Both the position numbers and the translations under genes were made by a program. Below the pieces are notes generated by a model, which was not told the DNA's origin, made no database searches, and saw nothing but the letters and a program-made list of their open reading frames with translations. Shown one piece after another: positions 22,196-34,800 of a DNA stretch of 64,000 bases; position 1 is the stretch's first letter, and each line of letters starts with the position of its first letter. Source of the stretch: Mansonella perstans (taxonomy: Eukaryota; Nematoda; Chromadorea; Rhabditida; Onchocercidae); contig JBAMDO010000049.1 of NCBI GenBank assembly GCA_037074765.1, positions 233,099 through 297,098 of the forward strand, read 5' to 3'.

Positions 22196-25100
22196 ATCCT
22201 TTTTCGATGATAAGAATCATTTAATTACAGGGTAATAATTTTTTCACTTGTTTTTGCTATTTCTTTCTTGAACACTTTCCAGTACTAACCATTCATAGCC
22301 TTAGCATAATTAGCTTTCCTATTAATGGAGACACAAATTCAATGCTTCAGATTTACATCTTTTTATTTGTCTTTGCAGGAAACAGATTTTACTCACTCGT
22401 GTTTAACTTCGAATAAATCATTCCATCTGTGCAATCATAGGTATTGGAGAAACTTTATCTCTAGATGATGCGATATGTGCTTGGAACATCAATCAATAGA
22501 CCTCATTTTAGCCACTATGGTTTTCAAAGATTGCAAGGAATGTTTAAAACATTTTCATTTTTTCATAATCTTTTGATACTTAAGGGCATTATTTTGTGAT
22601 TAAATTAAGCTTTTCTAATTCCCATTGCTATCCATCAAACAATTCATTTGATCTACATATGCTTTTAAGCCATATTACCTGCCGCCATTTGTTACATACT
22701 TTTTGAAAAATTTTTAATCTTGCATATAAAGAGCACTTTCAACCTTGTAATCTTCAGTCTTCAATCTTTATATTTCTTATTTCATCATTTTTATTGAATA
22801 TTTCTTGAAATTGAAGCATTTTTTAGCTACTCATTTGCTGTATCTAATACAAGATATCTCTATTTTCAAATTATTTATTTCTTACTACAAAGGGATGCGT
22901 ATATTTCTATTGTTAGGCATTTATGATCATAAAAATGAACAAAATATGTGAAAATTTTCTGTCATATTCAGAGATAAATTAATGCCGTTTCATTTCCGTT
23001 TCAGCATTCCTTAATTTTTGCGAAACATTGATTATTTAGTGTTAGTGAAAGAAATAATATAGAAATTGAAGGTACATACCTTTTATCCCTTTTAATGTCA
23101 TTCATATCAATTGCTCAAATCTTTCATCTGATGGCCTACCATTTTCCATGCAATGTACGGTCCTTACTATGTCAGGATTCACTTTTGTTAAATATATTCT
23201 ATTTGCTGCATTATGCACTTTGCTTATCATCTCTTTCTCTCTCGGTAGCTAAATTACATTTTCGATCTTGTTTTACAGCTGCAAATGACGTTGTACCCAA
23301 GAATTAGTAGTGCCTATTATCACTTCATGCATTATGCAGTTATGTCATATATCGCATCTAATCCACTGCTATGTAGCATGCATTAGCAGTAAAATGCTTT
23401 AACAAAATTGTCGATTAATTTTTATTCTTTTTGCTAATTTTTATCTTTCCTTAAGCGGCTATGTAATATCCGTTTTTCCAGTTTTCCTGAAATTTATTTA
23501 ATCTCAAACTGTTGTTTTCAATGAACAAATGCAACTATTCTTGCCCATCATTTCTGTCATTGCTGAGCAATCATTGCCTTTACATTTCAAAGTTTGTTGA
23601 TGAACGTGCCTAAATATGCATTGATTTAATTTGAATTGAGTCTGAAGTAAATTCAATTTGTTATAACATTTAGCAGTTTTTTTAAAGGAATACAGCAGGG
23701 GAATTGAATATCCAACAGATCATCTCCAACGCTTGAACTGCTTATTACTGCTTTAGGTTATTACTCGGCGGTTAACGATATTATAGTAATTTTTATAAGG
23801 CTTTTTAGTTGTAGTTGATTTCACTGTAAAACTGTTCGTCTCGAGATGCTCTTTTCTTTTCTTGGATCGTAAGGAAAAGTTGAAGAAGTAAATGGTAATA
23901 ATAATCAAATGATCCCATTGCTCTCAGATATTTTTTCCAAGTGAATGTAATGTTGAAGGCAATGTTTCAGTGCAAGGCGAAGTGAATGTTTATTTTGAAA
24001 ATCCGTTGGAAATAATTCAACTTGCACTTTCGTAGGAATTAAAAGAAAATTTTCCTGATCTTTTTGCAGCTTTACAGAATAGCCGATATTTGACTTAGTT
24101 TCATGAATGCTTTAGGTTTGTCTTGTTAAGAAAGCATCGCTTATTCGATTCGAAGCGCAAAACATTGATAAATCAAGTCAATAGCATTTGAAGAAAGTGA
24201 TTTTTGCTTTCATAACTTCTAAAGTTCCAGGAAATTAATTCTTTCAAAATTTGGCTTAATTGAATGGAAGTCATTTGAGCGGAATGTGTAATAGTTATGT
24301 GTAATAATTATGTGTAATAGGATTTATCTATTTCCTAGTTCGAGTATGCTAAATGGTACAAATTGAAATCTTTGAAATTTAGAAGAAAGTTTTTTCCATT
24401 GTGTTTATCTCGCTGCTCTTTTTTCCCAAAACTTACTTTTGCTGACTTCTACACAGAATGGTAATGATCCTGGCAGATTTGATCTGCAAATCTCCTTTTC
24501 ACTACGAAATGATAATCTCCCATTGAGCCTATTGTACAATAAGATATCTAACGACTACATCGCTGTTTCGCGACCCAAATATATTGAATGTAGGAACCAT
24601 TTCGGTGTGCAATACAAACGAGTTCCTGAAAGATACGATTCTCATTGATGGGAAATTATGAAAGTTTACTGCAGTCCTAGTCGAATGACTTGAATGCTAT
24701 GCTGTTGTTGAGGTTATCTCAACTCTGTTAATTCGGTTCGTCATAGAGGTCATTATTGTTGTTTAGAATTAAGAAATTTATTTCAGCTGGATTCACATAC
24801 TGTTATTCGCATACTTTTAATTGGCTGATATTTCCTGGAATATATTCATTACCTATCATTGACATCGAGAGGAATTAAGTATCCAAATGACAACAAAGAA
24901 TTTGTTGTTTTGAGGCTAAATTTTGTGAAAATAGAATTCTCTAAATCATCTGAATAACATTATTTTAATAAACAATCAGTATAGTAATTCTTTTTGAGCA
25001 AAGTTGCAGCATCAAAATCAATCAATGATGTTTCGTCGTTTTGCTGATTTAAAAATTTAGCTTAAAATAATTATTTATAAAAATTTCAGTGTAAAACAGA

Positions 25101-25844
25101 TAACTCTTCGATGCAATATGTTTTCCACGTTATCACAGTGGTCATTATGATTGCTCATAACGATCACTGATATCTTAACATTTCTGTTAAAATTCCGAAG
25201 ATATAAATCAATTTATCGAAACAACACTGAAAATGAATGCATTTTTGAAAAATTAGCAAAAAAACGGTAATTACTTTTCCAGTCGTTTCTTTGTCCACAT
25301 CTTTGCACTGTACTAGTAGACCTTTACATCACGATGCAATATTTTCTGCTGGCGCAATCTTGAACAGTCAGAGCTATTTGTCGAAACAGAAATCATTTAA
25401 GCTGAAAAATATTTTCGTGAATCACAGAATCTCGTTTGAAATAAATTTTGGGTTTTCTCAGTATTTGGTAGTATTGTAAGCTTTAATAAAATCAAACAGA
25501 TCAATACATGGATATAAACGTGTCATTACAATCAAAAAAACCCTCCGGCATGCTATACATATCAAGAAGCCATCGAGTACGTATTTCTTGAGTAATTCTT
25601 CATGCATGCAAAACAACAGATTTATCTTATTTTTCGATATCAACGATTTTTGATACATCAGAAATTCACCAAAATATATTTTATCAATATATGACACGCG
25701 GAAGTGCAGGTCAGGGCAAGTTTTTTGAATTTTTGTAACCTAAATAGGATTAAAATGTGTTTCGTTGGTAAGAAATATTATTCACATCAATTAAAATATT
25801 AACAACATTACTTAAACAACAAGCAGTATAAAGAAAACATTGAG
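22196..25844. other. Intergenic DNA between BED gene and repeat locus
   Basis: No gene was recognised. Plus-strand frames of 60-70 codons at 23,095-23,307 and 24,439-24,648 and a minus-strand frame at 25,458-25,697 lack motifs. The 24,439-24,648 frame has the most balanced composition (for example RPKYIECRNHFGVQYKRVPE) and is the one I would test first as an exon. I saw no copies of the downstream amplicon here. Confidence 0.5.
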
Positions 25845-27150
25845 TAGCATATCAGGAATATTTTTTGAATAAGTAGTGAAATTCAATAAAATTTTGAAAT
25901 CTTGATCAGTACAACTTATCATTTATCATTATTGAAAAAAAGTGATCAAAGATAAACAAAATTTTCAGGAAAAATAATATCCAAGACAGAAGAAAAATGA
26001 AAGTTCAATGATAAATCAGTCATAAGTAGTCATAAATATGTGGTCCATATTTCCTGAAAATGAGGTACTATTCAATTTTAGTTGAGAAGCTTTTGTTAAG
26101 ATGCTTGGCAAACTACTTTACGTTTCAATCAAATTCTTTTTTCTATTATGTTATTTGAGAGTTCATTTTGGATATTTTGATGGATAATGGTTACATATAG
26201 AAAAAATGGCCATTTGTGGTTCTCACATCAGAATTTGACTACATTGTTGATTATTCTGGCAGTGACTAATGACGACTGTGGACAATCTAAAAAGTATTTC
26301 AATATCAAGACATTGTATCGTTGTGATAGCATATATATTAACAAAAAACTAACAAATGCTATAAAGCATTCATAAATTTCCGTTCAAAATATTTCAATTT
26401 TTGGATTTTTTACAATTTTAATTTGAATGAAATGCTCCATCTGTTCAGAATTGCTTATTTAATTAATTTCTAGCGACCAATCATTTATTCAAGTGAACTT
26501 GAAAACTTCAATTTGAAACCAGCGAATATAGAAAAACAAAAAATTCTATGTGCATGGAGCTGAATGCTATCTTGTTTAATTTCATACAGTTTATATACAA
26601 AGTACGTTTATCACTTCTAATGTTAACTTGGAGTGTTTGTTTCGTCGTCTTCTCCTTACAATGAAAAAATGGGCAACTTTTGAATTTTTTGAATAAAACC
26701 AGGCGATTAATGTCAATTATTTGTATTTGTTTCACATCCAAGTTGTTTATTTTATGCAACGTTGAATGACGTAATTGTTTTATAAGTTTAAAGTTATTTT
26801 GACACTTTATTTATCCCGAAAAAACGGATCACGAATAACATCTTATCTACTGCTATGTAACACATAACTGATAATTTATATAATCATGATTTCTGTTAAT
26901 AATTTTTTCACATAAGTTTACCGGAAAGTATTCTCGTCAGGACCGTCAATAAATTCTGAAATTTCTGAAATAAGGTTAACACTGTAGTATATTTTTATGC
27001 TTTATGGGAAAAATAAGTATGGGATCTGTGGAATTAAGTATTACAGGAATTAACTGTATAAGTAAACGTTTATGTAAAATCAAAGTAACCGAAAATCATT
27101 CTAATCATTACACTTAATAAGGTTTTCTTCAGATCTAAGGACGGTCCTGA
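25845..27150. repeat. Diverged leading modules of the amplicon
   Basis: 25,845-26,070 is a diverged copy of 50,725-50,945, and 26,080-26,300 is a diverged copy of 27,695-27,960. The segment 26,310-27,150 is close to 49,890-50,715 and, inverted, to 63,680-62,865. The module order differs from that of the later copies, so this end records an older rearrangement of the same material. Confidence 0.85.
26508..26759 (-). other. Conserved 83-codon ORF in repeat, copy 1
   Basis: It begins MHKINNLDVKQIQIIDINRL and is Lys/Ile-rich. Near-identical frames occur at 50,082-50,333 (-) and 63,266-63,535 (+), the last with a changed C-terminus after a frameshift. Conservation reflects near-identical DNA, so it is weak evidence of function. 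No family is recognised. Confidence 0.25.
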
Positions 27151-27311
27151 TAAATGCTGCAACATTTAAGAAAATACCGATAAGAGCTAATAATTTCTTG
27201 AAAATCTTCAGTGTCTCGTTTTGATTGCTTTTATAGTGAGTAGGAAATCAGGCAAAACCGCTAACTTTAAGCAGGTCTTGAGTTTCCTTTAATATTCTGG
27301 ATTCATCAGTC

Positions 27312-27480
27312 ATTATTACAGATTGCAAGAGGAATTTAAATAAGATGAAATTAATAGTACATCTTGTATTGTTCAGGAACAAATTTTGCAGTACAACTAC
27401 TAACCAAATTTTCCTTAAATTTAATAGTTTTCAACTTTTTCGAATAAGTGGTCATTTATTTCACTTAACCTTTCTTTAAT
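27312..27480 (+). pseudogene. Diverged inverted copy of the secreted-peptide 5' end
   Basis: An acceptor-like CATTATTACAG followed by ATTGCAAGAGGA and then ATGAAATTAATAGTACATC aligns with the start of the signal-peptide exon found in the four later copies (for example 61,650-61,700). It lies in the opposite orientation to the copy at 28.5 kb. The frame runs about 45 codons past MKLIVHLVLFRN without resembling the other copies, so it is a decayed relative. Confidence 0.45.
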
Positions 27481-28496
27481 TTATCAAAGTACAAAATGAA
27501 TTATTCCGATCAACCGAATAATTTCATTGTAACATATCAATCACTGTAATGTTCGACATATAAACCAGTTATCTTCTCTCATTATTTCTTACAATATAAC
27601 AGATGCGATTTCAAAAACTAAATTAAAAAATTTAGGGAAATTAAATAACGATACATCCAACAAGAAGTTACATAATGAGCTCTGCATTGAATTTTAGCTG
27701 ATAAGCTTCTGATAAGATGCCCGGCAAATTACTTCACTTTTCGGTCAAGTTCAATTTTCTGCTGTTATGTTATTTAAGAGTTCTTTTGAATACATAGATG
27801 GATTAATGGTTACATATGCAAAAAAGTGGTTATTTATACGACGCAGTTGGTCTTCCATCAAAATTTGGCTACATTGTTGATTAAGCAGGCTAGGAAATTA
27901 ACATTTTCTTCTGGCTTGGACTAATGCGGAATGTTGACGCTTTTAAAAATGTTTGAATATCAAGTCATCGTGTCACTGTGATAGCATATATACTAACAAA
28001 AAAATTAACGAATGTTATAAAATATTCATAATTTCCGTTCCAAATACTTCAATTTTTGTATTTTTTACAATTTCAAATTAAAAAAAATGCTCCATCTATT
28101 CGTAATTGCTCATTTGATTAATTTCTAGAGATCAATCATTTATTCAGATGAACTTGAAAATTTCAACCACTTGAAACCAGCGAATATAGAATAACAACAA
28201 AATTTCATGTGCAGGAACTAAATGTTATCTTGTTTAATTTCGACAGTTTATGTAAAAAGTACCTCTATCAATTTTAACCAGTCAAATTAGGGAATATTGA
28301 GGGTTAGAGTTAGTAGATATAATAATTTCAGAGTAAATAACAACAAAATATTCAAACCAATAAATTTTCAATAATCAGAATCTTTTATAAGCTATCTCTA
28401 GCAAACGCCTATGAATTACAAGTTGCTAAAAAATTTTTAACTATTGCGGAATGATCCTTTTTCATGATTATTGCAATATAAGATTTAAAAGCTTAC

Positions 28497-28658
28497 CTTC
28501 AAAGGAAGAATCATCACTTTCCTTGACTTGCTTGAAATGTAGCTATTCAGGCAGTCTTCTTGTTCCTCCTTGCCTCTTGATTGTGATACCGATAATTCTC
28601 TTCTGTGGTGGCTAACATAATAAATAAGCAGTAGAAAATATATTATGAATTTCATCAT
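28497..28658 (-). pseudogene. Secreted-peptide first exon, copy 1
   Basis: On the minus strand an acceptor-like CATTACAG is followed by a short leader and MMKFIIYFLLLIYYVS, a clear signal-peptide pattern (Lys, a hydrophobic core, then small residues). The frame continues through HHRRELSVSQSRGKEEQEDC to a donor GAAG|GTAAGC. Relative to copies 3 and 4, the last 13 or so codons are in a different frame: the probable ancestral end, KQVKESDDSSFEG, is out of frame here. I could not identify a second exon. It may be a degenerate member of a small secreted-protein family; no family is recognised. Confidence 0.4.
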
Positions 28659-28989
28659 ATTTGAAATCCTCCTGCAATCTGTAATGATGGTTTTCGTAAT
28701 AATGATGCAAAGTTTTGCCTTATAAGGAAATTTACCTCTTAATCAAACAACAAAATTAGCTGTTTCACCGACCGATTAAGAGACAATTACACTTGAAAAT
28801 TGTTTCAATCAAAACTTAACACATGAAACTAACAGTTCTTATGGCATTCTTCAAATCGAACAAACTCCAGGCATTTTGTTCAACAATGAAGAAGACATTG
28901 AAGGAATTATCAGTGATTTAAAAGATAAAAATTGTGATTCTTATACTTTGACAGCGGAATCAATTAATATAAGAGATAGATTGTTCTGA
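28645..28989 (+). pseudogene. Opposing frame with two in-frame stops, copy 1
   Basis: One frame runs 114 codons from ATG 28,645 to TGA 28,987 and is interrupted only by TAA at 28,723 and TAA at 28,777. The first part is hydrophobic (MNFIIFEILLQSVMMVFVIM) and the last 69 codons are polar and protein-like (for example GILFNNEEDIEGIISDLKDK). It overlaps the start of the minus-strand signal-peptide exon, so the two frames diverge from a shared near-palindromic ATGATGAAATTCAT. Both TAA codons are present in all four copies. It is either a shared ancestral pseudogene or a frame open by chance. Confidence 0.35.
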
Positions 28990-29050
28990 GACTAGTTTAT
29001 TTTCCGTATTTCACAGCAAATAACAAAAATGGATTAAGACAGATTAATAA

Positions 29051-30190
29051 AAAGGAACTGATGTAAATTATAACAATGAAACTAGATTTCATCTATCCAG
29101 TTATTTTTTGCTTTACAAAGATTTTATCAGCAGTCATTTTTAATTAATCAAAACTTTTTCGGATTTTTTAATATGAAATAAATGATCGCTTATTTCAGTA
29201 GAAAAATTTGAAAACTGTTAAAAATTGATGAAAATTTCGGTGAATAGTTCTATGCTATTTTACTACAGAATTTGCTTTCTTTAATAATGCAATATTTATG
29301 AATGAATTCATCATTCCAATGAATTCTAGCACATATATTAGACTAAGGTCGATAAAATTGCATTAAGGTGAATTATGGCCAAAATGAATAAAAAATCTTT
29401 GTTTAAATATCTACTAATATTTAAGATCATAGCTAAATCTTTTGCTGTGTATGCTTGTCGTTGCTACAATAAAGGGGATGAGTCTTTCCTCGGTGCTGAA
29501 TTTCCATTCCAGCGTACATACAGTACGATGTTCCATCGTCTCAAAATTTTCACTCCTCGAACACGAAGCCCTCTTTATTAATAAGTAATTTTGTCTTGCA
29601 AGATTTAAGTACAAAAGCTTTCTACGTACACAAATAATTTATCCATGCCAGCAAGGAAAACTATTCGAAAAAAAGAAATGAAGGTGTCGAAACATGACAA
29701 CGTTGGGTGATGGGCGCCGACTATTCGTACCGGAATTGAACTCGGAGAGCGGACTCCATCACTTTTAGAGCAACATCGGCAAGCATCCAGCAAAAGATTT
29801 AGCTATGATCTTAGACAACTGATAAATATTTAGGAAAAGATTTTTTATTCATTTTAGCCATTATTTTGCTTGATACTATTTTATCGACCTTAATCTTATG
29901 TGTATCCTAGAATTCATTAAGATGAGTGAATTTATTCATAAATACTGCGTTATTAAAGGTAGCAAATTCTGTAGCAAAATAGAATATAACTATTAATCAA
30001 AATTTTCTTCAATTTTAACAATTTCCAACTTTTTCGACCAGAATAAGTGATCATTTATTTCATGTTGAAAAGAAAAAATTTTGATTTGTTAAAAATGATT
30101 GCTGACAGAATCTTTGCAAAGCAAAAATAACTGGATAGATGAAATCTAATTTCATTACTATGGCTTACACAAGCTCCTTTTTTATCAACA
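29051..30190. mobile_element. Foldback element, copy 1
   Basis: Arms 29,051-29,466 and 29,766-30,190 are imperfect reverse complements (roughly 80 percent by eye) around a loop of about 300 bp that is less AT-rich than the arms. Matching inner ends read GATCATAGCTAAATCTTTTG, and matching outer ends read AGATTTCATCTATCCAGTTA. A further direct, diverged copy of one arm follows at about 30,185-30,370. It has the shape of a foldback/MITE-like element or a long hairpin precursor, without coding capacity for mobility. Confidence 0.75.
29707..29762 (-). ncRNA. 56-nt structured element with B-box-like core, copy 1
   Basis: On the minus strand the element is closed by a perfect 7-bp stem (GTGATGG with CCATCAC). 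Inside is CTCCGAGTTCAATTCCGGTA, whose GTTCAATTC matches the Pol III B-box core pattern GWTCRANNC and sits in a CCG/CGG hairpin, as a tRNA T arm would. A T-rich run that could stop Pol III follows about 30 nt downstream on that strand. No convincing A box is seen. It may be a tRNA-derived fragment. Confidence 0.4.
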
Positions 30191-31834
30191 ATCATTTTTA
30201 ACTAATCAAAATTTTTTCGGATTTTTTTTTAGTATAGAATAAATTACTACATATTCCAGTCGGAAATTTTGAAAAGTATGAATTTGCGACTAACTGAAGA
30301 AAAGTTTGGTTAAAGTTCTATTCATTTCTGCAGATGTCATTTAAAGTCTTTTTCTAGATATCAATTTGGCTTTCGAAATCGTGTTGATATTTGACAAGAA
30401 CTTAAGAAATAGTAAGAGATGACAGAAAGATAAGGCTTACACGCCGAATATGACGGTGATTGTTATTTTTCAGTGAAATTATTCGGCTAATCAGAATAAA
30501 TCATTCGATACTTTGTTGTTCCTTTGACGAAAATTTGACATTGTAACAGACAGACAGATAATTTTGCAATATCTTTATGAAACGGCCTATGATATACTAA
30601 AAGTTCTGAAACTCTGTGTATTTAAAAAAAATTTGCTAAACAATTTTCTCAAATATAAATTAAACAAGTTTTATTAAGAAATCGAAAAAAAATTTAATTT
30701 TTTTACGATTCAAACTATTCATGTCTACAGTAATACACATAACCCCCGCTTGTTCTTTATAAATCTTCCTTGTTAATCTTTCTTATCTCGTGGTCTAAAT
30801 AAACGTATTCTTTTCTGATAGCGTTATTAACCTTTGATTCTTGATCTCTAATTATTAACCATACATTGATGATTTTAGAGATTACCTATATTTTTGTTGT
30901 AAATGTAAATTGATACATCTGTAGCTTCTATGACCACTGTTACTTTTTGCATCACTTGAACTGCTTAAATCAGTGTGGTCAAAGTAGAACCGTAGCTCAA
31001 CAGTTGCCAAGCCTATACTTTTTGTGTATTTTAATCAACATTTTGATATAAGTCAAAGTCAACCCCATAATTATTTAATATTGTAAATTTACACTTGAAT
31101 AGTGCAATTTTTAAAAGAGACATCAGAAGCATTTTCTAAAACAACAGCAGAAGTAATAACAAACTTCAAATGGTTCGAGACATAAATACATGTGCGATGC
31201 GTTTTTTTTTTTTATGTTGCGAATGATTCTGGAAATAAACTGTCCAATCTATAATTCCGCCTCATTAATTTATGAGATTTGTTTTTATAAAAGCATTTTT
31301 TGACTTTCGAGAGTCAAAATGTTTCGAAGAATTATCTTCGTTTGTTAAATTTGTTAAAATCGTTCAAGAATTTATTAATATAAAGTAACAGTCATTTGAA
31401 ATCCAGTTTTATCGCTACCTTCACACCATCTCCTTTATACATATCTTCTTCAACCCATTTCTTAGCTGTTTACAATGAAATGCGGAAAACAAACAGGTCT
31501 CAGAACAGGAAAAAAAAAAGGAAATAGTCGAAAAAAAACCGGAACAAGTTTTTTCGATATTTTAATTGAATAAATGATGTATTACTCTATTATTCCAGAA
31601 TCAGGATGACGAAAGAAAATGAAAATTGTGAAGAAAAATGATATTTTTATTTTACAAGGCTGTAAAACCAGCAAATAAAATCATTTGTATTCTTTTGTCA
31701 AACCGAGCAGCGCTGAATTTTGGGTTGTGAGCGAATGTTTTGACAATTTTACTTTAAATTTGAAGAGTTTTCCGCAACATTTTATTTCATCGTAATCATT
31801 TCACGACAAAAGAGGAAAAGGAAAACAACAAAAG

Positions 31835-34800
31835 TAAGATAGAGGAATCACTGCAAAATAATCACAGATTTATCAATATCATTGAAATAGCTTTCACATT
31901 ACCAAAATCTGGATAACTCAATTTAAACGAATGTTTTTTTTAGATATGCTTTTAAATTTTAATTACAGATTTTTGACAAAAGAAATCTTTGGTTATCGGT
32001 ATTGCAAAATTAGATGTTTCAAGGAACTATTCCTTATTGTTTTGTTCTTCGCATAAAATAAAACAACTGGTCACTTGAAATCCAGTTTTATCTTTACAAC
32101 AATTTCTTTATACTCATACTTTTTTTTGAGCCTTTTATAAAGAAATATGGAAATTAAATAATTCTCAAAAAAAAAAACCGAATCGCTTGAATGCGTTCAT
32201 CAATCAGACTATGTTTACTGATTCCGCTGGAACCATAAAAGCGCAAATTTTATGTCTGCCAGTCATTAAAAGTTCGTTACTACTTCTGCAGTCGTTTCAG
32301 AAGATGCTTCCTATGTTGAACGATGCTTTGAGTTTCACCCAAACTTGTGGCAAATCTTAATTTTCCCTGCTACAGCTTTTAAAATTTTTCTCATTTAAAA
32401 ATTACTTTATTTATGTCTAAATTTATAATAGGTTTTGATTTACATTTACAACAAATACAGATACTCGCTTGTACGTAAAGATTAATAATGGTTTAGTTAA
32501 TAAAAAATTTAATAGTGGTAATAGAAGTGAATACATCTATTGAATCCAGTAAATCTCTTTGTTCTCAATCCCATTCGAAAGAATTTTGCAAAATTCTTTT
32601 GCAAAATTACTTTTATTAGTCGTTATTACTCTCTTATCATTTGTTAGTCCTACTTATTCATCAAATTAGTTCTTTGTTTAAACAATTATTTAGAATTTCT
32701 GAGGTAGTTTTAATTTGCCCACAAAGGAGCTTTCAGGCATTTCATCGTATTGAAACTTTGGATCAGGAGGTTATCTTATAATTTGCAATGAAGAGATATT
32801 AGAAGAGAGAATTTAATTCCAGTATAATTATTACTTGTGAAATGCTGTCGTCGAAGAAAAAATGATATCAGATATTATGATTTAAATTTAATTTCACTCA
32901 GTTCTATGAAAAAGTCTGGGTATTCTAAAAGATCATAAAATAAATTCTTCCAATTCCAATTTTAAATGATATGAATTTAGAAAATTTTTACAAAAATATT
33001 ATCACTCGAACTCCATGCACAAGTATCCGTGCTCAAGAATTCACTTCCTCGAATCTCAATTAGTCGAAAATTTAACAAATTAATTAATTTTGGTGAGCTC
33101 CACATTTCAGAATCGGCACGACAACAATTTGCAATATATTCGTTTTCAAATATGTTCAAGCTGACAATATATCTCGTCTTCTTGATCTATTGCAACCGAC
33201 AATTGTTCCAAGTTGGAATTGATGGTAGGTTTTAGAACTAATTCATCAAATGTTGAAAGCAGACTTTTAAACTAGAATAATCCAACCTAGTATCGCAGAT
33301 GATTACGGAGCTATTGTGATTACGACTTCAAGTTATAATGTGCCCTGTTTGTTTCCTAATACTATTAAGCTGAGCCCGGGCACAAATTATCCAACTTATA
33401 AGTTACGGGTCCATGCCAATAAATGACATAAGCCAAGCAGGAAATGAATCTTTAGATCATAAGCAATTGACAATGGCATCATTTAAGATTTAATAATTGA
33501 TTAATTCAAGAATCTGATAACTTTCACGAATTCTCCCGCTCACCTTTTTTAATTAGACACGAAATGAATTTGCATAAATAAAATTACCAATATTGCAGCT
33601 GCTCCAGGAAAATAACGAAAAAAGATGGCGAAATATGAAGAAAGAATTATGATATTCTTCTTGTGAAATATCATTAACATTGCGAAGTTATAAAATTAGC
33701 AAATAAAATTTTTTGCATACTTTTGTGAGCATTGCTGAATTGGAGTGACCAAGTAAGACTATACTTCGGCATGTTTAACAGACTGCTTATTTTAGTGTCG
33801 CATACTGCATGTTGCAGATGCCATATATTGAAAAAAAATAATTAAAAGATATTGTTGCCCAAACATTTATGGTTTGCTAGTGTTACCAATCCCTATTGGT
33901 CCCTTCTACTCTTCCAACTCTTTCGAATTAATGTAAATTTTCCAAAACTATCAAATTTGTCAAAATATCCACGAAGTACAGCGCATGATACTGTAATGCG
34001 ATGATCTTATAATTGATTCCTACATTAAAACAGTATTGGAAAGAGTTTAGATCTTTACAATTAAACACAAATGAAGAGACGAAATTTCCTATAGAATGAA
34101 ATCCCAAAGAATTATATTTTTTATTCTTTAAAATCACAGATTTATTTCCATTCCAGCTAAAATTCTCAAAGTTTGAATCACAACAGAATCGAATTTAGAA
34201 TGTACTCTGAGCAAATTTGGTTTGTTTTTAGATTATCTAAGCATTATTTTTCGCGGTGAATTATTTCCTTTTTGAATTCTCTTCTATTAATGTGTTTATA
34301 TTCCTTTTTTTTTATTTTCTCAGCTATGGCAAATTTCCTAAGTAGACAAAAATGTTGTTGTAATCGTGTTTTTATTGCAGTTTTGTTCACTCTAAAAATA
34401 AATTTTCGTTTGTCGAAATAAAAAAAATGAAACAAAAATGTAGGATTAATGTAGTTGCTGCATTTGATTGAAATCTGGAAATATAAAACCAGATTCACTT
34501 TAATCATTAAGTAAAAGTTATTATATATCACAAATAAATTAGGCATAATTTAAGTCAGCTGGATGATTTTTGCTACTAAATTTTAATGATTACTAGGTTG
34601 GATTATTCTAGTTTAAAAGTCTGCTTTCAACATTTGATGAATTAGTTCTAAAACCTACCCACAATTCCAATTTCGAACAATTGTCGGCTGCAATAGATCA
34701 AGAAGACGAGATATACTGTCAGCTTCAACATATTTGAAAACGAATATATTGTACAAGCGAATATCTGTATTTGTTGTAAATGTAAATCAAAACCTATTAT

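Larger units (their letters stand above)
27690..34590 (+). repeat. Amplicon unit, direct copy 1
   Basis: This 6.9-kb unit aligns block by block with 41,783-48,437 (copy 2), 50,960 onward (copy 3) and, inverted, 57,790-62,640 (copy 4). Marker sequences keep a constant offset: 13,942-13,943 bp between copies 1 and 2, and 9,310 bp between copies 2 and 3. Divergence is mostly point changes and small indels. There is no transposase, reverse transcriptase or LTR, so it looks like a segmental duplication unit made of shorter palindromic modules. Confidence 0.92.

Noticed and set aside
29414..29614. Three overlapping ORFs of 62-68 codons on both strands of the foldback loop, repeated in each copy
   Set aside because: Both strands are open over the same DNA, composition drives it, and an RNA-level fold explains the conservation better. 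None has a recognisable domain.
29640..29710. GTCGAAAC in the foldback loop suggesting a hammerhead ribozyme
   Set aside because: No CUGANGA motif or supporting stems occur at the required spacing.
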